Positions 51,752-60,773 of a DNA stretch of 64,000 nt are shown here, in pieces. Location of the stretch: the NCBI RefSeq assembly GCF_025403485.1, contig NZ_CP099966.1, positions 620,001-684,000 of the forward strand, in the 5' to 3' direction. Under the pieces are notes generated by a model. It searched no databases, was not told the DNA's origin, and was given only the letters and a program-made list of their open reading frames with translations. This DNA comes from Chryseobacterium paludis (GTDB taxonomy: Bacteria; Bacteroidota; Bacteroidia; Flavobacteriales; Weeksellaceae). Made by a program: the position numbers and the translations under genes. Numbering within the stretch: the stretch's first letter is position 1; each line of letters opens with the position of its first letter.

Positions 51752-54229
51752 TTAGAATGATCTTACTTCAAAAGAGTATATCCTATTCTTTTCTGTATTA
51801 AAATCAAAAACTTGTGTTTCGGGGATAGGAAATCCTTTTAACTGTGCTTTCTCCGAAATTAGCGGCGTTTTAATAGTATTTACCTGATAATATTCATTTG
51901 GATTTTCTCCTTTTGAAAGCTTGAATTGCGTTTGAGATTTTAGCTCAGTATTTTTTGCAATTCTGATTCTACAATTTCCTCCTAAAGCTGATTTAATTAC
52001 CAGTTTAGTGAGCTTGGTATCTTTCCATTCAATATCTACTTCAAAACCACCTCGTGCTTTTAAACCTTTAACAGAACCGTTAGGTAGAGCATCGGGAAGA
52101 GCGGGTAAAATATAAATATAGCCATCATAACTTTGTAAAAGCATTTCTGCAATTCCGGAAGTACAACCGAAATTTCCATCAATTTGGAAAGGAGGATGAG
52201 CATCCAACAGGTTGGGATAAGTTCCTCCTGATTGCCCTTTCTGTTCCATTGAAGCAGGTGCTAATTGATCTGAAATTAATTTAAAAGCTTGATTTCCATT
52301 CAGTAATCTTGCCCACCAATTGACTTTCCAACCCATCGACCAACCTGTGGATTTGTCACCTCTATATATCATAGAATTTCTGGCGGCTTCTGTCAGATTG
52401 GGATTTCTGAAAGGTGAAATCTGTCCTGAAGGAAATAGTCCGTATAAATGCGAGATATGTCTATGTTTATCACCAGTTTGATCCATATCTTGTAACCATT
52501 CCTGTAATTGTGTATGCTGACCGATCTGCATTGGTGGAAGTTTACTTAAGGCTGTTTTCACTTCATCTGAGAGATTTTGTTCCGTATCAAGAGCTTTTGA
52601 AGCATTGATGAAATTATTAAAAAGATCAAAAACCAATTGATTATCCATTGTTGTTCCTGCCGTAATTCCTACGTTTTTTATATAAGTATTTTCCGGTGAC
52701 ATAGAAGGAGAGACAACCAGATATTTTTTAGAAGCATCCTGTCGAAGAATATCTAAATAAAATAATGCAGCTCCTCTTAAAGCTGAATAATATTGTTTCA
52801 AAAATACCTTATCTCCGGTGTATAAATAATGATTCCAAAGATGTTGTGTCAACCAAGCCCCACCCATAGGCCACATCCCATAGAAGCCACCGTCGACAAT
52901 TCCTGTGATTCTCCACAAATCAGTATTGTGATGCATGTTCCAACCTCTGGCGTGATACATTTCCTTTGCCGATTCTTGTCCGGTCAATGATAAATCCTGA
53001 ATCATATCAAACAATGGCTCATGCATTTCACTCAAGTTCGTGCTTTCGGCAGGCCAGTAATTCATCTCAGTATTAATGTTGACTGTATATTTGCTATCCC
53101 ACGCTGGATTCAATTGATAATTCCAGATACCCTGAAGATTGGCTGGCTGGGTTCCTTGTTGAGACGAAGAAATCAAAAGATAACGGCCAAATTGAAAATA
53201 CAACGCTACCAAATCTGGGTCTTTCGAACTACCAAATTCTCTAATTCTTACATCTGTTGTTTTTTTCGCTTGTTGAGTGGTTCCAAAATTAAGACTGACA
53301 CGCTTAAAATATTTCTGATATTTTTCAATATGTGCTTTTAATTCGTCAGTATAGCTTTTGTTTAAAGCAGAATTTAAATATTGTAAAACCCCAGTATCAG
53401 GATTTCCTGAAATATCATTGTATTTTTTGAAGTTCGTAGCAATAGATACATAAATAACAACTTCATCTGCTTCTGAAATAGTCAATTGATTTTCAGTGGT
53501 GGTTAATTTTCCGCCTGTTAAAATTGGAACTGTAACTGTTTTGAAATTTATTCTTCCTATTTTATTGTCAACAGAGCTGCTTGTTCCGTTAATAATCAAT
53601 TGATTTTTCTCCGTAAAAATTGAATTTTTTAAATGTGGAGTAGAGGCATTAATAGAGAAATTTAAGCTTCTTTTTTTGTTGGAAGACAGTTTGATTACAA
53701 TAACATTATCTACGAATGAAGAGAAAATCTCACGCTTGAAAATTACACCATTAACTTCATAAGAAATGGTAGTTATGGCTTTTTCAATATCTAAAGTCCT
53801 GCTGTAATTTTTAATATTTTTATGATCTTTAAAATTCAGAAATAGATCACCCATTGTCTGATATGGCATTCCATAGTTCAAATCTTTCGGAGCAGCTCTC
53901 GGATAGGTAGTATTTGATAAATTCTGAGCTTTCTCAAATTTACCTTCATTTAAAAGTTTTCTGATTTTCTGAATACTGTCGAAGGTGTTTTTGGGAACAT
54001 TGTTTCCCGGTTCTCCTGCCCATATCGTTTCTTCATTAAGTTGAAGATGCTCTTGTGAAGATCCTCCAAAAACCATTGCTCCTAGTCTTCCGTTTCCGAT
54101 AGGCAATGCTTCGTTCCAGTTTTCTGCGGGTTTATCGTAAGTTAGTTTTAAATTTTGTTGAGCATGAAGGGTAATGGAGATTGTTGCTCCAAAAAGCAAT
54201 GCGAAGATTTTATTTTGATTGATTTTCAA
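51752..54229 (-). CDS. GH95 alpha-L-fucosidase / alpha-L-galactosidase
   Basis: An 825-residue exported GH95 enzyme (signal peptide about 22 residues, ending LHAQ). The N-terminal beta-sandwich with [20 protein letters not shown] leads to the (alpha/alpha)6 barrel. [13 protein letters not shown] (about residues 378-390) has the two catalytic-site Asn, [10 protein letters not shown] an active-site Glu and [15 protein letters not shown] (about 683) the base Asp. GH95 enzymes remove terminal alpha-L-fucose or, in pectin contexts, alpha-L-galactose. Its place among pectin genes suggests side chains of rhamnogalacturonan or arabinogalactan. Substrate choice is inferred. Confidence 0.92.
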   Translation of the reverse strand: MKINQNKIFALLFGATISITLHAQQNLKLTYDKPAENWNEALPIGNGRLGAMVFGGSSQEHLQLNEETIWAGEPGNNVPKNTFDSIQKIRKLLNEGKFEKAQNLSNTTYPRAAPKDLNYGMPYQTMGDLFLNFKDHKNIKNYSRTLDIEKAITTISYEVNGVIFKREIFSSFVDNVIVIKLSSNKKRSLNFSINASTPHLKNSIFTEKNQLIINGTSSSVDNKIGRINFKTVTVPILTGGKLTTTENQLTISEADEVVIYVSIATNFKKYNDISGNPDTGVLQYLNSALNKSYTDELKAHIEKYQKYFKRVSLNFGTTQQAKKTTDVRIREFGSSKDPDLVALYFQFGRYLLISSSQQGTQPANLQGIWNYQLNPAWDSKYTVNINTEMNYWPAESTNLSEMHEPLFDMIQDLSLTGQESAKEMYHARGWNMHHNTDLWRITGIVDGGFYGMWPMGGAWLTQHLWNHYLYTGDKVFLKQYYSALRGAALFYLDILRQDASKKYLVVSPSMSPENTYIKNVGITAGTTMDNQLVFDLFNNFINASKALDTEQNLSDEVKTALSKLPPMQIGQHTQLQEWLQDMDQTGDKHRHISHLYGLFPSGQISPFRNPNLTEAARNSMIYRGDKSTGWSMGWKVNWWARLLNGNQAFKLISDQLAPASMEQKGQSGGTYPNLLDAHPPFQIDGNFGCTSGIAEMLLQSYDGYIYILPALPDALPNGSVKGLKARGGFEVDIEWKDTKLTKLVIKSALGGNCRIRIAKNTELKSQTQFKLSKGENPNEYYQVNTIKTPLISEKAQLKGFPIPETQVFDFNTEKNRIYSFEVRSF

Positions 54230-54290
54230 TATTTTATATTTTATTAAAGTGATTTGCGTCGGCGATGATCCAAAAATGTTTAATTGTCAA

Positions 54291-55193
54291 TTACGGAATA
54301 CTAATACTTTTCAGCCAATCTGAACATAGTTTTTTCCAGTTGTCAGTCAATTCGTTTTTATTGTTAATTCCGATTTTATGCTGACCTTCAGGGAAAATAA
54401 ACAATGCGCCTTTTACTTTATTTTTAATCATTTCCTGATAATAAAGAATGCTGTTCATCACAGGAACAGTCCGATCATTTTGTGCATGAAATAATATCGT
54501 GGGCGGGGTTTTTTCAGTGACACGGTTTTGCATAGAATATTCTTTGATTTTTTCCCTGGAAGCATTTTCGCCGAGCAAGCTATTGCGGCTGTCTACATGT
54601 GCAAACTCTCCCAAATCAATGACTGGAGAAACAAGAATGGCGAAATCAGGAACAGTGGAAAAATTCTCCCAATCTCCTTTTAATGCTGTGTAATCTGTGG
54701 TTATATTGCTTGCCATTGCAGCTAAATGCCCTCCTGCAGAGGTTCCTAGAACTCCAATCTGGTCTGGTGAAATTCCCCATTGTAAAGCATTTTTTCTGAT
54801 ATATTTTATTGAGGCCTGAATATCTTGTAGAGGAGCGAGTTCTTTTTGTTTTAAATCTGGTGAGGTGGGTAACCTATAGTTTAAAACAAAAGCAGATATT
54901 CCAAGGGTATTGAACCATTTTGCAATTTGAAAACCATTTAGGTCGTAGGTGAGTTTATAATATCCACCACCGGGAATGACGATGACAGCCATCTGCTTTC
55001 TTTCTTCTTTTGGAGGTAAAAAAGCAAAAAGTTCAGTTTCCTGAATTTGGATAATTCTTCCCTCTTTTTCTTCGGTTTTTAATTCCAGTCCTTTAGAATT
55101 AGGCATTTGTCCTTTTGGCCAGACCATCAGTTTTTCCTGAGTTAAAAGATGATTGTAGAGGAAAATTACTAATATGAAAGCAAATTTTTTCAT
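54291..55193 (-). CDS. Secreted alpha/beta hydrolase (carbohydrate esterase-like)
   Basis: A 300-residue exported esterase/lipase-fold protein. A signal peptide is followed by IPGGGYYKLTYDLNGFQIAK (oxyanion region), the nucleophile elbow GTSAGGHLAAMAS, the acid in HAQNDRTVP and the base in FPEGQHKIG. This form is common in Bacteroidetes pectin and xylan loci as an acetylesterase, with activity on acetylated sugars probable but unspecific. It starts only 4 bases after KdgF and ends 61 bases before GH95, within the pectin operon. Confidence 0.85.
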   Translation of the reverse strand: MKKFAFILVIFLYNHLLTQEKLMVWPKGQMPNSKGLELKTEEKEGRIIQIQETELFAFLPPKEERKQMAVIVIPGGGYYKLTYDLNGFQIAKWFNTLGISAFVLNYRLPTSPDLKQKELAPLQDIQASIKYIRKNALQWGISPDQIGVLGTSAGGHLAAMASNITTDYTALKGDWENFSTVPDFAILVSPVIDLGEFAHVDSRNSLLGENASREKIKEYSMQNRVTEKTPPTILFHAQNDRTVPVMNSILYYQEMIKNKVKGALFIFPEGQHKIGINNKNELTDNWKKLCSDWLKSISIP

Positions 55194-55197
55194 TCAA

Positions 55198-55539
55198 TTA
55201 TGATTTTAGAAAATCCTCTCTGAACGGAGTGAATGCATCAATTAATTGTCCTTCTTCCAAACATTTTACACCATGGAAAATATTGGGCTGAGCAAAAAAA
55301 CCATCACCCTTCTGTAAGATTTTTATCTCACCATCCACGGTTACTTCAAATGATCCTGATGCAACATAGGTGATCTGTGAATGAAAATGTTGATGTAGAG
55401 CTCCTATCGCATCTTTTTCAAACTTTACGATCACCATCATCACCTGAGAATTGTAGCCCACAAACTGTCTGGAAACGCCATTTCCTAAATCTTCCCATTC
55501 GGAATTTCCATCAAAGAATGGTTCTTTTTTGAATTTCAT
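55198..55539 (-). CDS. kdgF: KdgF-like cupin, unsaturated uronate linearisation
   Basis: A 113-residue single-domain cupin without signal peptide, so cytoplasmic. GALHQHFHSQITYVASG holds the metal ligands (His49, His51, Gln55), NIFHG gives His89 and the tail LIDAFTPFREDFL matches KdgF closely. KdgF speeds conversion of 4,5-unsaturated galacturonate, the product of lyases and GH105/GH88 enzymes, to 5-keto-4-deoxyuronate for further catabolism. It lies in the pectin operon between the CE12 esterase (70 bases) and the alpha/beta hydrolase (4 bases), which fits exactly. Confidence 0.88.
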   Translation of the reverse strand: MKFKKEPFFDGNSEWEDLGNGVSRQFVGYNSQVMMVIVKFEKDAIGALHQHFHSQITYVASGSFEVTVDGEIKILQKGDGFFAQPNIFHGVKCLEEGQLIDAFTPFREDFLKS

Positions 55540-55609
55540 TTTTATTTTTTTAAATGATTAAAAAATTTCGGTTAGTTTATTACTATGAATAAAACGCATA
55601 AAGCTTTGA

Positions 55610-56362
55610 TTATTTAATATACTTTTCCAAACCGGTTTTTAAATTTCTCAAAGAATTCAGTGCTAATTTCGCAACAGATTCAGCACCGAATTTTGATAAA
55701 TGCGTATCATCAGATTTTCCTTTAGGATAATATTCAACATCGCCTTCTTTGTAATGCAGATGAAGCTGTTTTGATTTTTCTGGACCATAAGAAATCTCCA
55801 TTTGTTCGGTTAATAACTGTAAATCAACGAATGGAACTTTAAGATCATTGGCAACCATTCTTACCACCAAAGGATATTCTTTGTGAGTGTCTACTAAAAC
55901 ACCATTCTCAGTAAAGTTTCTTCTTACTATTGAAGTCATCAGAATTGGTGTTGCACCTTTTGCTCTGGTTTCATTAACGTATCTTTCAAGGTTGGCTCTG
56001 TATTGAGTATAAGGGTTGGTAAATTTTGAAGAATCCTTCACCTTCTGATCGTTATGACCAAATTGGATAATTACAAAATCACCTTTTTTAAGTTGTTTTT
56101 CAACTTTATCCCATCTTCCTTCTGTTCTGAAGCTTTTTGAGCTTCTTCCATTCATTGCATGATTCTGAATTTCAATTCCGGTTGTAAGAAATAATGGAAG
56201 CACCTGACCCCAACCGTGTTCAGGATTTTTATCAGGATTTTCCTTATTGGCCATCGTGGAATCGCCGATTAGGAATAGAGTAGGTTTCTGCTGGGCAACA
56301 ATAATTGCAGAGATAAAAATGTAAAGAGTTAAAAATAGTTTTTTCATAATTAGGATCTTCAT
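55610..56362 (-). CDS. Rhamnogalacturonan acetylesterase, CE12
   Basis: A 250-residue SGNH hydrolase of the CE12 type. After a signal peptide the four blocks are visible: FLIGDSTMANK (nucleophile Ser35), HAMNGRSSKSF, VIIQFGHNDQK and DDTHLSKFGAESVA (the Asp-His pair). It removes acetyl groups from rhamnogalacturonan-I or related pectin. ATG 56362 overlaps the stop codon of the pectinesterase gene by 4 bases (ATGA); ATG 56347 (MKKLFLTLYIF) is an alternative and gives a neater signal peptide. It is part of the pectin operon. Confidence 0.92.
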   Translation of the reverse strand: MKILIMKKLFLTLYIFISAIIVAQQKPTLFLIGDSTMANKENPDKNPEHGWGQVLPLFLTTGIEIQNHAMNGRSSKSFRTEGRWDKVEKQLKKGDFVIIQFGHNDQKVKDSSKFTNPYTQYRANLERYVNETRAKGATPILMTSIVRRNFTENGVLVDTHKEYPLVVRMVANDLKVPFVDLQLLTEQMEISYGPEKSKQLHLHYKEGDVEYYPKGKSDDTHLSKFGAESVAKLALNSLRNLKTGLEKYIK

Positions 56363-57327
56363 AGATTAGGTTTCCAGCCATCAAAAATTTTTTCAAGAGT
56401 ATAATTTTTCATATCTTTTTTTGTAAGTTGGTGTGACCAGCTTACACGATCTATTGTATTTCCACCTTCGCCGCTACTTCCAAATTCTCCGTAGAAAGCG
56501 GTTTTTTCTTTGTCAGGAAACATTTTGTCTCCTTTCCAAGGATTCCAACCTTCCGGAAGAATATGCTTTCCCATTTCGGTATTTAAAAAAATTGTTTTTG
56601 CAAACGGCCTCCAAGGTCTTCCCAGGTATACTTTTGTCACACCTTCTTTAGCAATTAATTTACAGTCAAGAAATACAAAACCATATTTTCTGTCAGCTTC
56701 TGTTGCAGCTGCAGTGATATAAGAATCGGCTAAACTTTTTATAGTACAATTCTTAAAAACAACGGTCGCCTGTCCGAAAATGAAATCTGTAGTTCCTTCA
56801 ATACTACAGTTTTCAAAATATTGCCTGCTGTGGTTGGTTGCTGAATAAAGAGTGTCCTGGCAACCCAGAATTTTTGAATTTTTAATGATAAAACGGTCGC
56901 CTTCCACATGGAGGGAAACTGCCTGTCCTTCGTTACAAGAGCTGTTTCGAATCGTTAAATTACTAATTGTAATATCATCACCCATTACCAATAAAGTATA
57001 GGAATTGAAAGTTGTCATTTTTTCATTAAACACGTCTGGTTTTCCTGAATAATCATTATTAATGATAATTGTATTCTCCTTATTTTCACCTTCTAATATA
57101 ATTTTATGTTTTGAAGAAGGGATTGTGATTTTTTCATTGTAAGTCCCTGATTTAATAGTGATCAATGCTTCTGAAGGACCAAGGTCTCTTACTGAATTAA
57201 TAGCCTTTTGAATAGAAGTAAAATCTCCCTTTCCGTCTTTGCTGACGGTAATTTTTATATAGGGTGAGTTTCCTGCCAAAAGAAAATTGGCAGCCGAGAT
57301 AAATAGAATTAAGAATAATTTTTTCAT
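56359..57327 (-). CDS. Pectinesterase, CE8
   Basis: A 322-residue right-handed beta-helix pectin methylesterase. A signal peptide precedes TVSKDGKGDFTSIQKAINSV. The catalytic region is GCQDTLYS (Asp), then TTDFIFGQATVVFKNC (second Asp), and YLGRPWRPFAKTIF (Arg, Trp), all typical of CE8. It removes methyl esters from homogalacturonan so that lyases and GH28 enzymes can act. The gene lies 4 bases after the preceding esterase gene and overlaps the CE12 gene, showing tight coupling in the pectin operon. Confidence 0.95.
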   Translation of the reverse strand: MKKLFLILFISAANFLLAGNSPYIKITVSKDGKGDFTSIQKAINSVRDLGPSEALITIKSGTYNEKITIPSSKHKIILEGENKENTIIINNDYSGKPDVFNEKMTTFNSYTLLVMGDDITISNLTIRNSSCNEGQAVSLHVEGDRFIIKNSKILGCQDTLYSATNHSRQYFENCSIEGTTDFIFGQATVVFKNCTIKSLADSYITAAATEADRKYGFVFLDCKLIAKEGVTKVYLGRPWRPFAKTIFLNTEMGKHILPEGWNPWKGDKMFPDKEKTAFYGEFGSSGEGGNTIDRVSWSHQLTKKDMKNYTLEKIFDGWKPNL

Positions 57328-57331
57328 GAAG

Positions 57332-58240
57332 TTATTTTAAAACATTATTTAAAAAATCTAAAGTATAATGTAATGTTTCTGTGAACCAGGGTTCAGCACT
57401 CCAGAATGAATGTGGTGTATCTTTAATTTCATGAGATTCTGTAAATATATTGTAGCTTCTCAATTGATTCATCATATCATCTCTTCCAGCATGAAAACGA
57501 GGTTGTGAGCTGTTAATGAAAAGAATAGGCGGCGTATTTTTATTAATATATTCCAAGGGAGAGGCTTCGGTCCAGTTTTTAAGATTTACATTTCTATCTC
57601 CACCCAGCCAATAAGAAGCATAAATACTTTCTTCAGCTTCCGGATGAATAAAGGAAACGATTCCATCAATATTTACAATTGCTTTAATTTTATTATGTAA
57701 TTGTACCCCAACCAGAGTGGCCATCTGTGCACCTGCCGATTCACCCAAAACGGCGACTTTATTTTGATCTAAAGAGTACTTTTTTCTTTTTTTCTTGAAC
57801 CATTTAATAGCTGTTTTAACATCTTCTATGCCAGCTGGATATTTTGCCACATCCGCAAGACGATAACCAACTGCCATTGCTATATATCCTTTTGAAGCCA
57901 GTTCCATAGCCATATATCTTTCATTTTCCTTACTTCCTGAAACCCATCCACCACCGTGAACCATGGCGATTCCCGGATGTTTTTTGGATTTATCCAGGGG
58001 ATAATAAATATCAGCTTTTAATGAAAGTCCATCAATATTAGAATATTCTACATCTTTATCGATGCCTATATTTTGCGGAACAGGCCTTTCCAAAGGGGTG
58101 ATGAAAGGATATTTTTTCTTTAATTTATCATAAGTTCCCTCATTAGTATAAGGAGTAGCATTCGGTCGTGGAACTTGACCGAATGCTGATATTACTCCTA
58201 CTAAAAAAAAGGAAATATAAGTAAGTTTGTTAATGATCAT
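57332..58240 (-). CDS. Secreted alpha/beta hydrolase (BD-FAE/acetylesterase-like)
   Basis: A 302-residue exported esterase. After the signal peptide, MVHGGGWVSGSKENERYMAM gives the oxyanion HGGGW motif, GESAGAQMATLVG the nucleophile elbow, and the C-terminal HAGRDDMMNQLRSYN and DTPHSFWSAEPW the acid and base. It resembles the hormone-sensitive lipase/feruloyl-acetyl esterase-like proteins found in plant-polysaccharide loci. The ester removed (acetyl or methyl) is not certain. It lies between GH28 (15 bases) and CE8 (4 bases) in the pectin operon. Confidence 0.85.
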   Translation of the reverse strand: MIINKLTYISFFLVGVISAFGQVPRPNATPYTNEGTYDKLKKKYPFITPLERPVPQNIGIDKDVEYSNIDGLSLKADIYYPLDKSKKHPGIAMVHGGGWVSGSKENERYMAMELASKGYIAMAVGYRLADVAKYPAGIEDVKTAIKWFKKKRKKYSLDQNKVAVLGESAGAQMATLVGVQLHNKIKAIVNIDGIVSFIHPEAEESIYASYWLGGDRNVNLKNWTEASPLEYINKNTPPILFINSSQPRFHAGRDDMMNQLRSYNIFTESHEIKDTPHSFWSAEPWFTETLHYTLDFLNNVLK

Positions 58241-58255
58241 TCGCTTGTAGAATTT

Positions 58256-59923
58256 TTATTTAACTGAATCTTCAGCAACTTCTGTTGAAATAGAAAGAGC
58301 TGCTTTATCAGTAGAAATTTCTTTTGGTAACAATACAGCTCCGGTTTTATGGCCTAAAATTTTAATGAAAGGTTTATTTACTGATTCAAATTTTACAGTA
58401 GACAGGTCAATTTTTTTGCTGTTGTATATTGTCGCTCCTGTTCCTTCAGAATATTTAAGTTTAACATTTTTCAACTGGATTCCATCGGCATCTACTATCG
58501 TTAAAGCTTTTTTTGTGTCAAACTGTGAATCTTCAATTACAATATTTTTAAGATTCATTTCGGCTAATCCGAACAGGGTAATCGCTTCGTAAGAATTAAT
58601 AGCATTAATGTTTTTAAAGAAAATATTTCTGAAAATCGGAGTTTCCTCTGTCACTGGATAAAGTTTTTCGGGTGCTTTATTTCCTTCCTTTTTCTGACCG
58701 TCTTCTAAAACCGGCGAGGCTCCTTCATAAAACATATTGAAGCCAATAACCTGTGTTGGAATATTAATCATATTGATGTTTTTGATGTAAATGTTTTCAA
58801 CAATTCCGCCTCTTCCACGTGTTGTTTTAAAACGAAGACCGATATCGGTTCCAATGAACGTACAGTCAGAAACGTGAATATTTCTTGCTCCTCCTGACAT
58901 TTCACTTCCGACAACAAAACCTCCGTGACCATGATAAACGATATTGTTTTTTATGATCACATTTTCAGTAGGCATATTTCTTTTTCTTCCGTCTTCATTT
59001 TTCCCGGATTTAATACAAATCGCATCATCACCCACATCAAAAGTATTATCGTAGATCAAAACATTTTTACAGGATTCCAAATCTACACCATCGCCATTTT
59101 GAGAAAACCAGGGATTTCTTACCGTAAGGTTTCTTAAAATCACATTGGAACACATCAATGGGTGAAGATTCCAGGCCGGTGAATTCTGAAAGGTAGGACC
59201 ATCTAAAAGAACTTTATCACAACCTATCAGACTTACCATTACCGGACGAAGGAAATCTTTAACCGTCTTAAGCTCTTCTTTAGAAATTTTATCAGGAACA
59301 TTGAAGCTTGAACTGCTTTCAAATCCTTTTTTATAGCTTTCTGAAGGGTACCACGTTTTTCCGTCAGAAGATAATATTCCACCTGAGGAAATGATTTCTT
59401 TCCATTCAGATTCTGCCACTTTACCTTTTTTGATGGCTCTCCACGCATCTCCGCTTCCGTCGATTACTCCTTTTCCGGTAATAGCGATATTATTTGCATT
59501 TTTTGCAGAGATCGGTGATTGACAACGGATGGTATTTAACCCTTCAAAACTTACATCTACTAATGGATAGTCATTTTTATCTTTGCTGAATATAATGAAA
59601 GCTCCTTCTTCTAAATGAAGATTGATATTGCTTTTCAGTTCGATAGGACCTGTTAACCACATTCCGCGTGGAACGATCAGTCTGCCACCTCCTTTTTTGG
59701 TGAGACTTTCAATTGCTTTTTTGAAAGCTTCTGTATTTTTTACATTTCCCCCCGCAACACCTCCATATTGTGTGATGGAAACTGTATTTGCAGGAAAAGA
59801 AGTTTCCACAACCTGAGGCATTTTAAACTCAATATTTTTATAAATATCCAGATTCTGAGCATATATCTGCCCTGAAATCATCATTGCTGCTACTGAACCA
59901 ATAATTTTGATAAACTTCTTCAT
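58256..59923 (-). CDS. GH28 polygalacturonase family enzyme
   Basis: A 555-residue beta-helical GH28 enzyme with a signal peptide starting at ATG 59923 (MKKFIKIIGSVAAMMISGQI); the in-frame ATG 57 bases earlier would put a basic, unlikely extension in front. Family motifs: NGDGVDLESCKN (variant of NTDG), GDDAICIKSGK, GHGGFVVGSEMSGG and RFKTTRGRGG, which supply the catalytic Asp and His residues. It hydrolyses polygalacturonate or rhamnogalacturonan; the longer form, with an insert between the N-terminal coil and the core, suggests exo- or rhamnogalacturonan specificity. Translation starts 1 base after the CE12 stop codon. Confidence 0.94.
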   Translation of the reverse strand: MKKFIKIIGSVAAMMISGQIYAQNLDIYKNIEFKMPQVVETSFPANTVSITQYGGVAGGNVKNTEAFKKAIESLTKKGGGRLIVPRGMWLTGPIELKSNINLHLEEGAFIIFSKDKNDYPLVDVSFEGLNTIRCQSPISAKNANNIAITGKGVIDGSGDAWRAIKKGKVAESEWKEIISSGGILSSDGKTWYPSESYKKGFESSSSFNVPDKISKEELKTVKDFLRPVMVSLIGCDKVLLDGPTFQNSPAWNLHPLMCSNVILRNLTVRNPWFSQNGDGVDLESCKNVLIYDNTFDVGDDAICIKSGKNEDGRKRNMPTENVIIKNNIVYHGHGGFVVGSEMSGGARNIHVSDCTFIGTDIGLRFKTTRGRGGIVENIYIKNINMINIPTQVIGFNMFYEGASPVLEDGQKKEGNKAPEKLYPVTEETPIFRNIFFKNINAINSYEAITLFGLAEMNLKNIVIEDSQFDTKKALTIVDADGIQLKNVKLKYSEGTGATIYNSKKIDLSTVKFESVNKPFIKILGHKTGAVLLPKEISTDKAALSISTEVAEDSVK

Positions 59924-59924
59924 T

Positions 59925-60770
59925 CTATTTTTTTTGAGTTTTAAGTATATTTTTAAATTCTTTATAAACAATCGCTGCAATTACTTTTGCCCCTTCGGGC
60001 TGGAAATGGGTATTGTCTCTTTGACCGCCAGGATAAGCCTCATACATTCCAGCAGGAAGATTCATAAAATAGTGACTGCTGGTAAAATCCTGCCCTTTTT
60101 TTGTGAAATATTCCATAGACAGTTTATTTAAATCAATGTACGGAACACTCATTTCTTTAGCAATATCGATTGGTGCCAGCCAGTAATCTCCATGAATATT
60201 TTCAAGTTTTCCCTCTTTCCATGGATAGTTTCTTGCAACTGGTGTTACAATAATCGGATTTCCGCCCTTTTGTCTGGTTTGCGTAATGAATAATCTTAAA
60301 AATTCTTTATATCCATCAATATTTACATATCGTTCTGTATGCTTTTCTGAACCGTCATTATGTCCAAACTGCATGATTACATAATCGTTTGGTTTCAAAT
60401 GCTCGTAAACATATCTCCATCGTCCTTCCTGGAAGAAAGTTCTGGTGCTTCTTCCGCCATAAGCTCTGTCGATGATTGTAACAGAATCAGTGGTAATTCC
60501 CGGCCTTAAAGAATATAAACTGTCTTTTAGGAAAAATGGCTGAAAAACCTGTCCCCAACCTGTAATAGGGTAGCGGACTTTCATGTAATCTTTACCGGGT
60601 TCATAATTTCCTGTGTAATCTGCCATCGTGGAATCACCGATGAGATAAATATGTGTGATATTTTTATTCTGTTTGGCAGATGTATTCCTTGTAAGCTTTT
60701 GTGATTGGCAAGATGATAAAAACAGGATTATTAGTAAAGCAAAAGATGTTTTATAGGATACTTTTCTCAT
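59925..60770 (-). CDS. CE12-like SGNH acetylesterase, lipoprotein
   Basis: A 281-residue second SGNH esterase of the rhamnogalacturonan acetylesterase type. The N-terminus is a lipoprotein signal (LFLSSC, Cys21). Blocks: YLIGDSTMADYTGNY, AYGGRSTRTFFQEGRW, VIMQFGHNDGSEKHTERY and DNTHFQPEGAKVIAA. It differs from the CE12 at 55610 by about 30 residues extra in the N-terminal half and probably has a separate target position or location. It follows the large GH43 gene by 3 bases and precedes GH28 by 1, all in the pectin operon. Confidence 0.92.
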   Translation of the reverse strand: MRKVSYKTSFALLIILFLSSCQSQKLTRNTSAKQNKNITHIYLIGDSTMADYTGNYEPGKDYMKVRYPITGWGQVFQPFFLKDSLYSLRPGITTDSVTIIDRAYGGRSTRTFFQEGRWRYVYEHLKPNDYVIMQFGHNDGSEKHTERYVNIDGYKEFLRLFITQTRQKGGNPIIVTPVARNYPWKEGKLENIHGDYWLAPIDIAKEMSVPYIDLNKLSMEYFTKKGQDFTSSHYFMNLPAGMYEAYPGGQRDNTHFQPEGAKVIAAIVYKEFKNILKTQKK

Positions 60771-60773
60771 GAT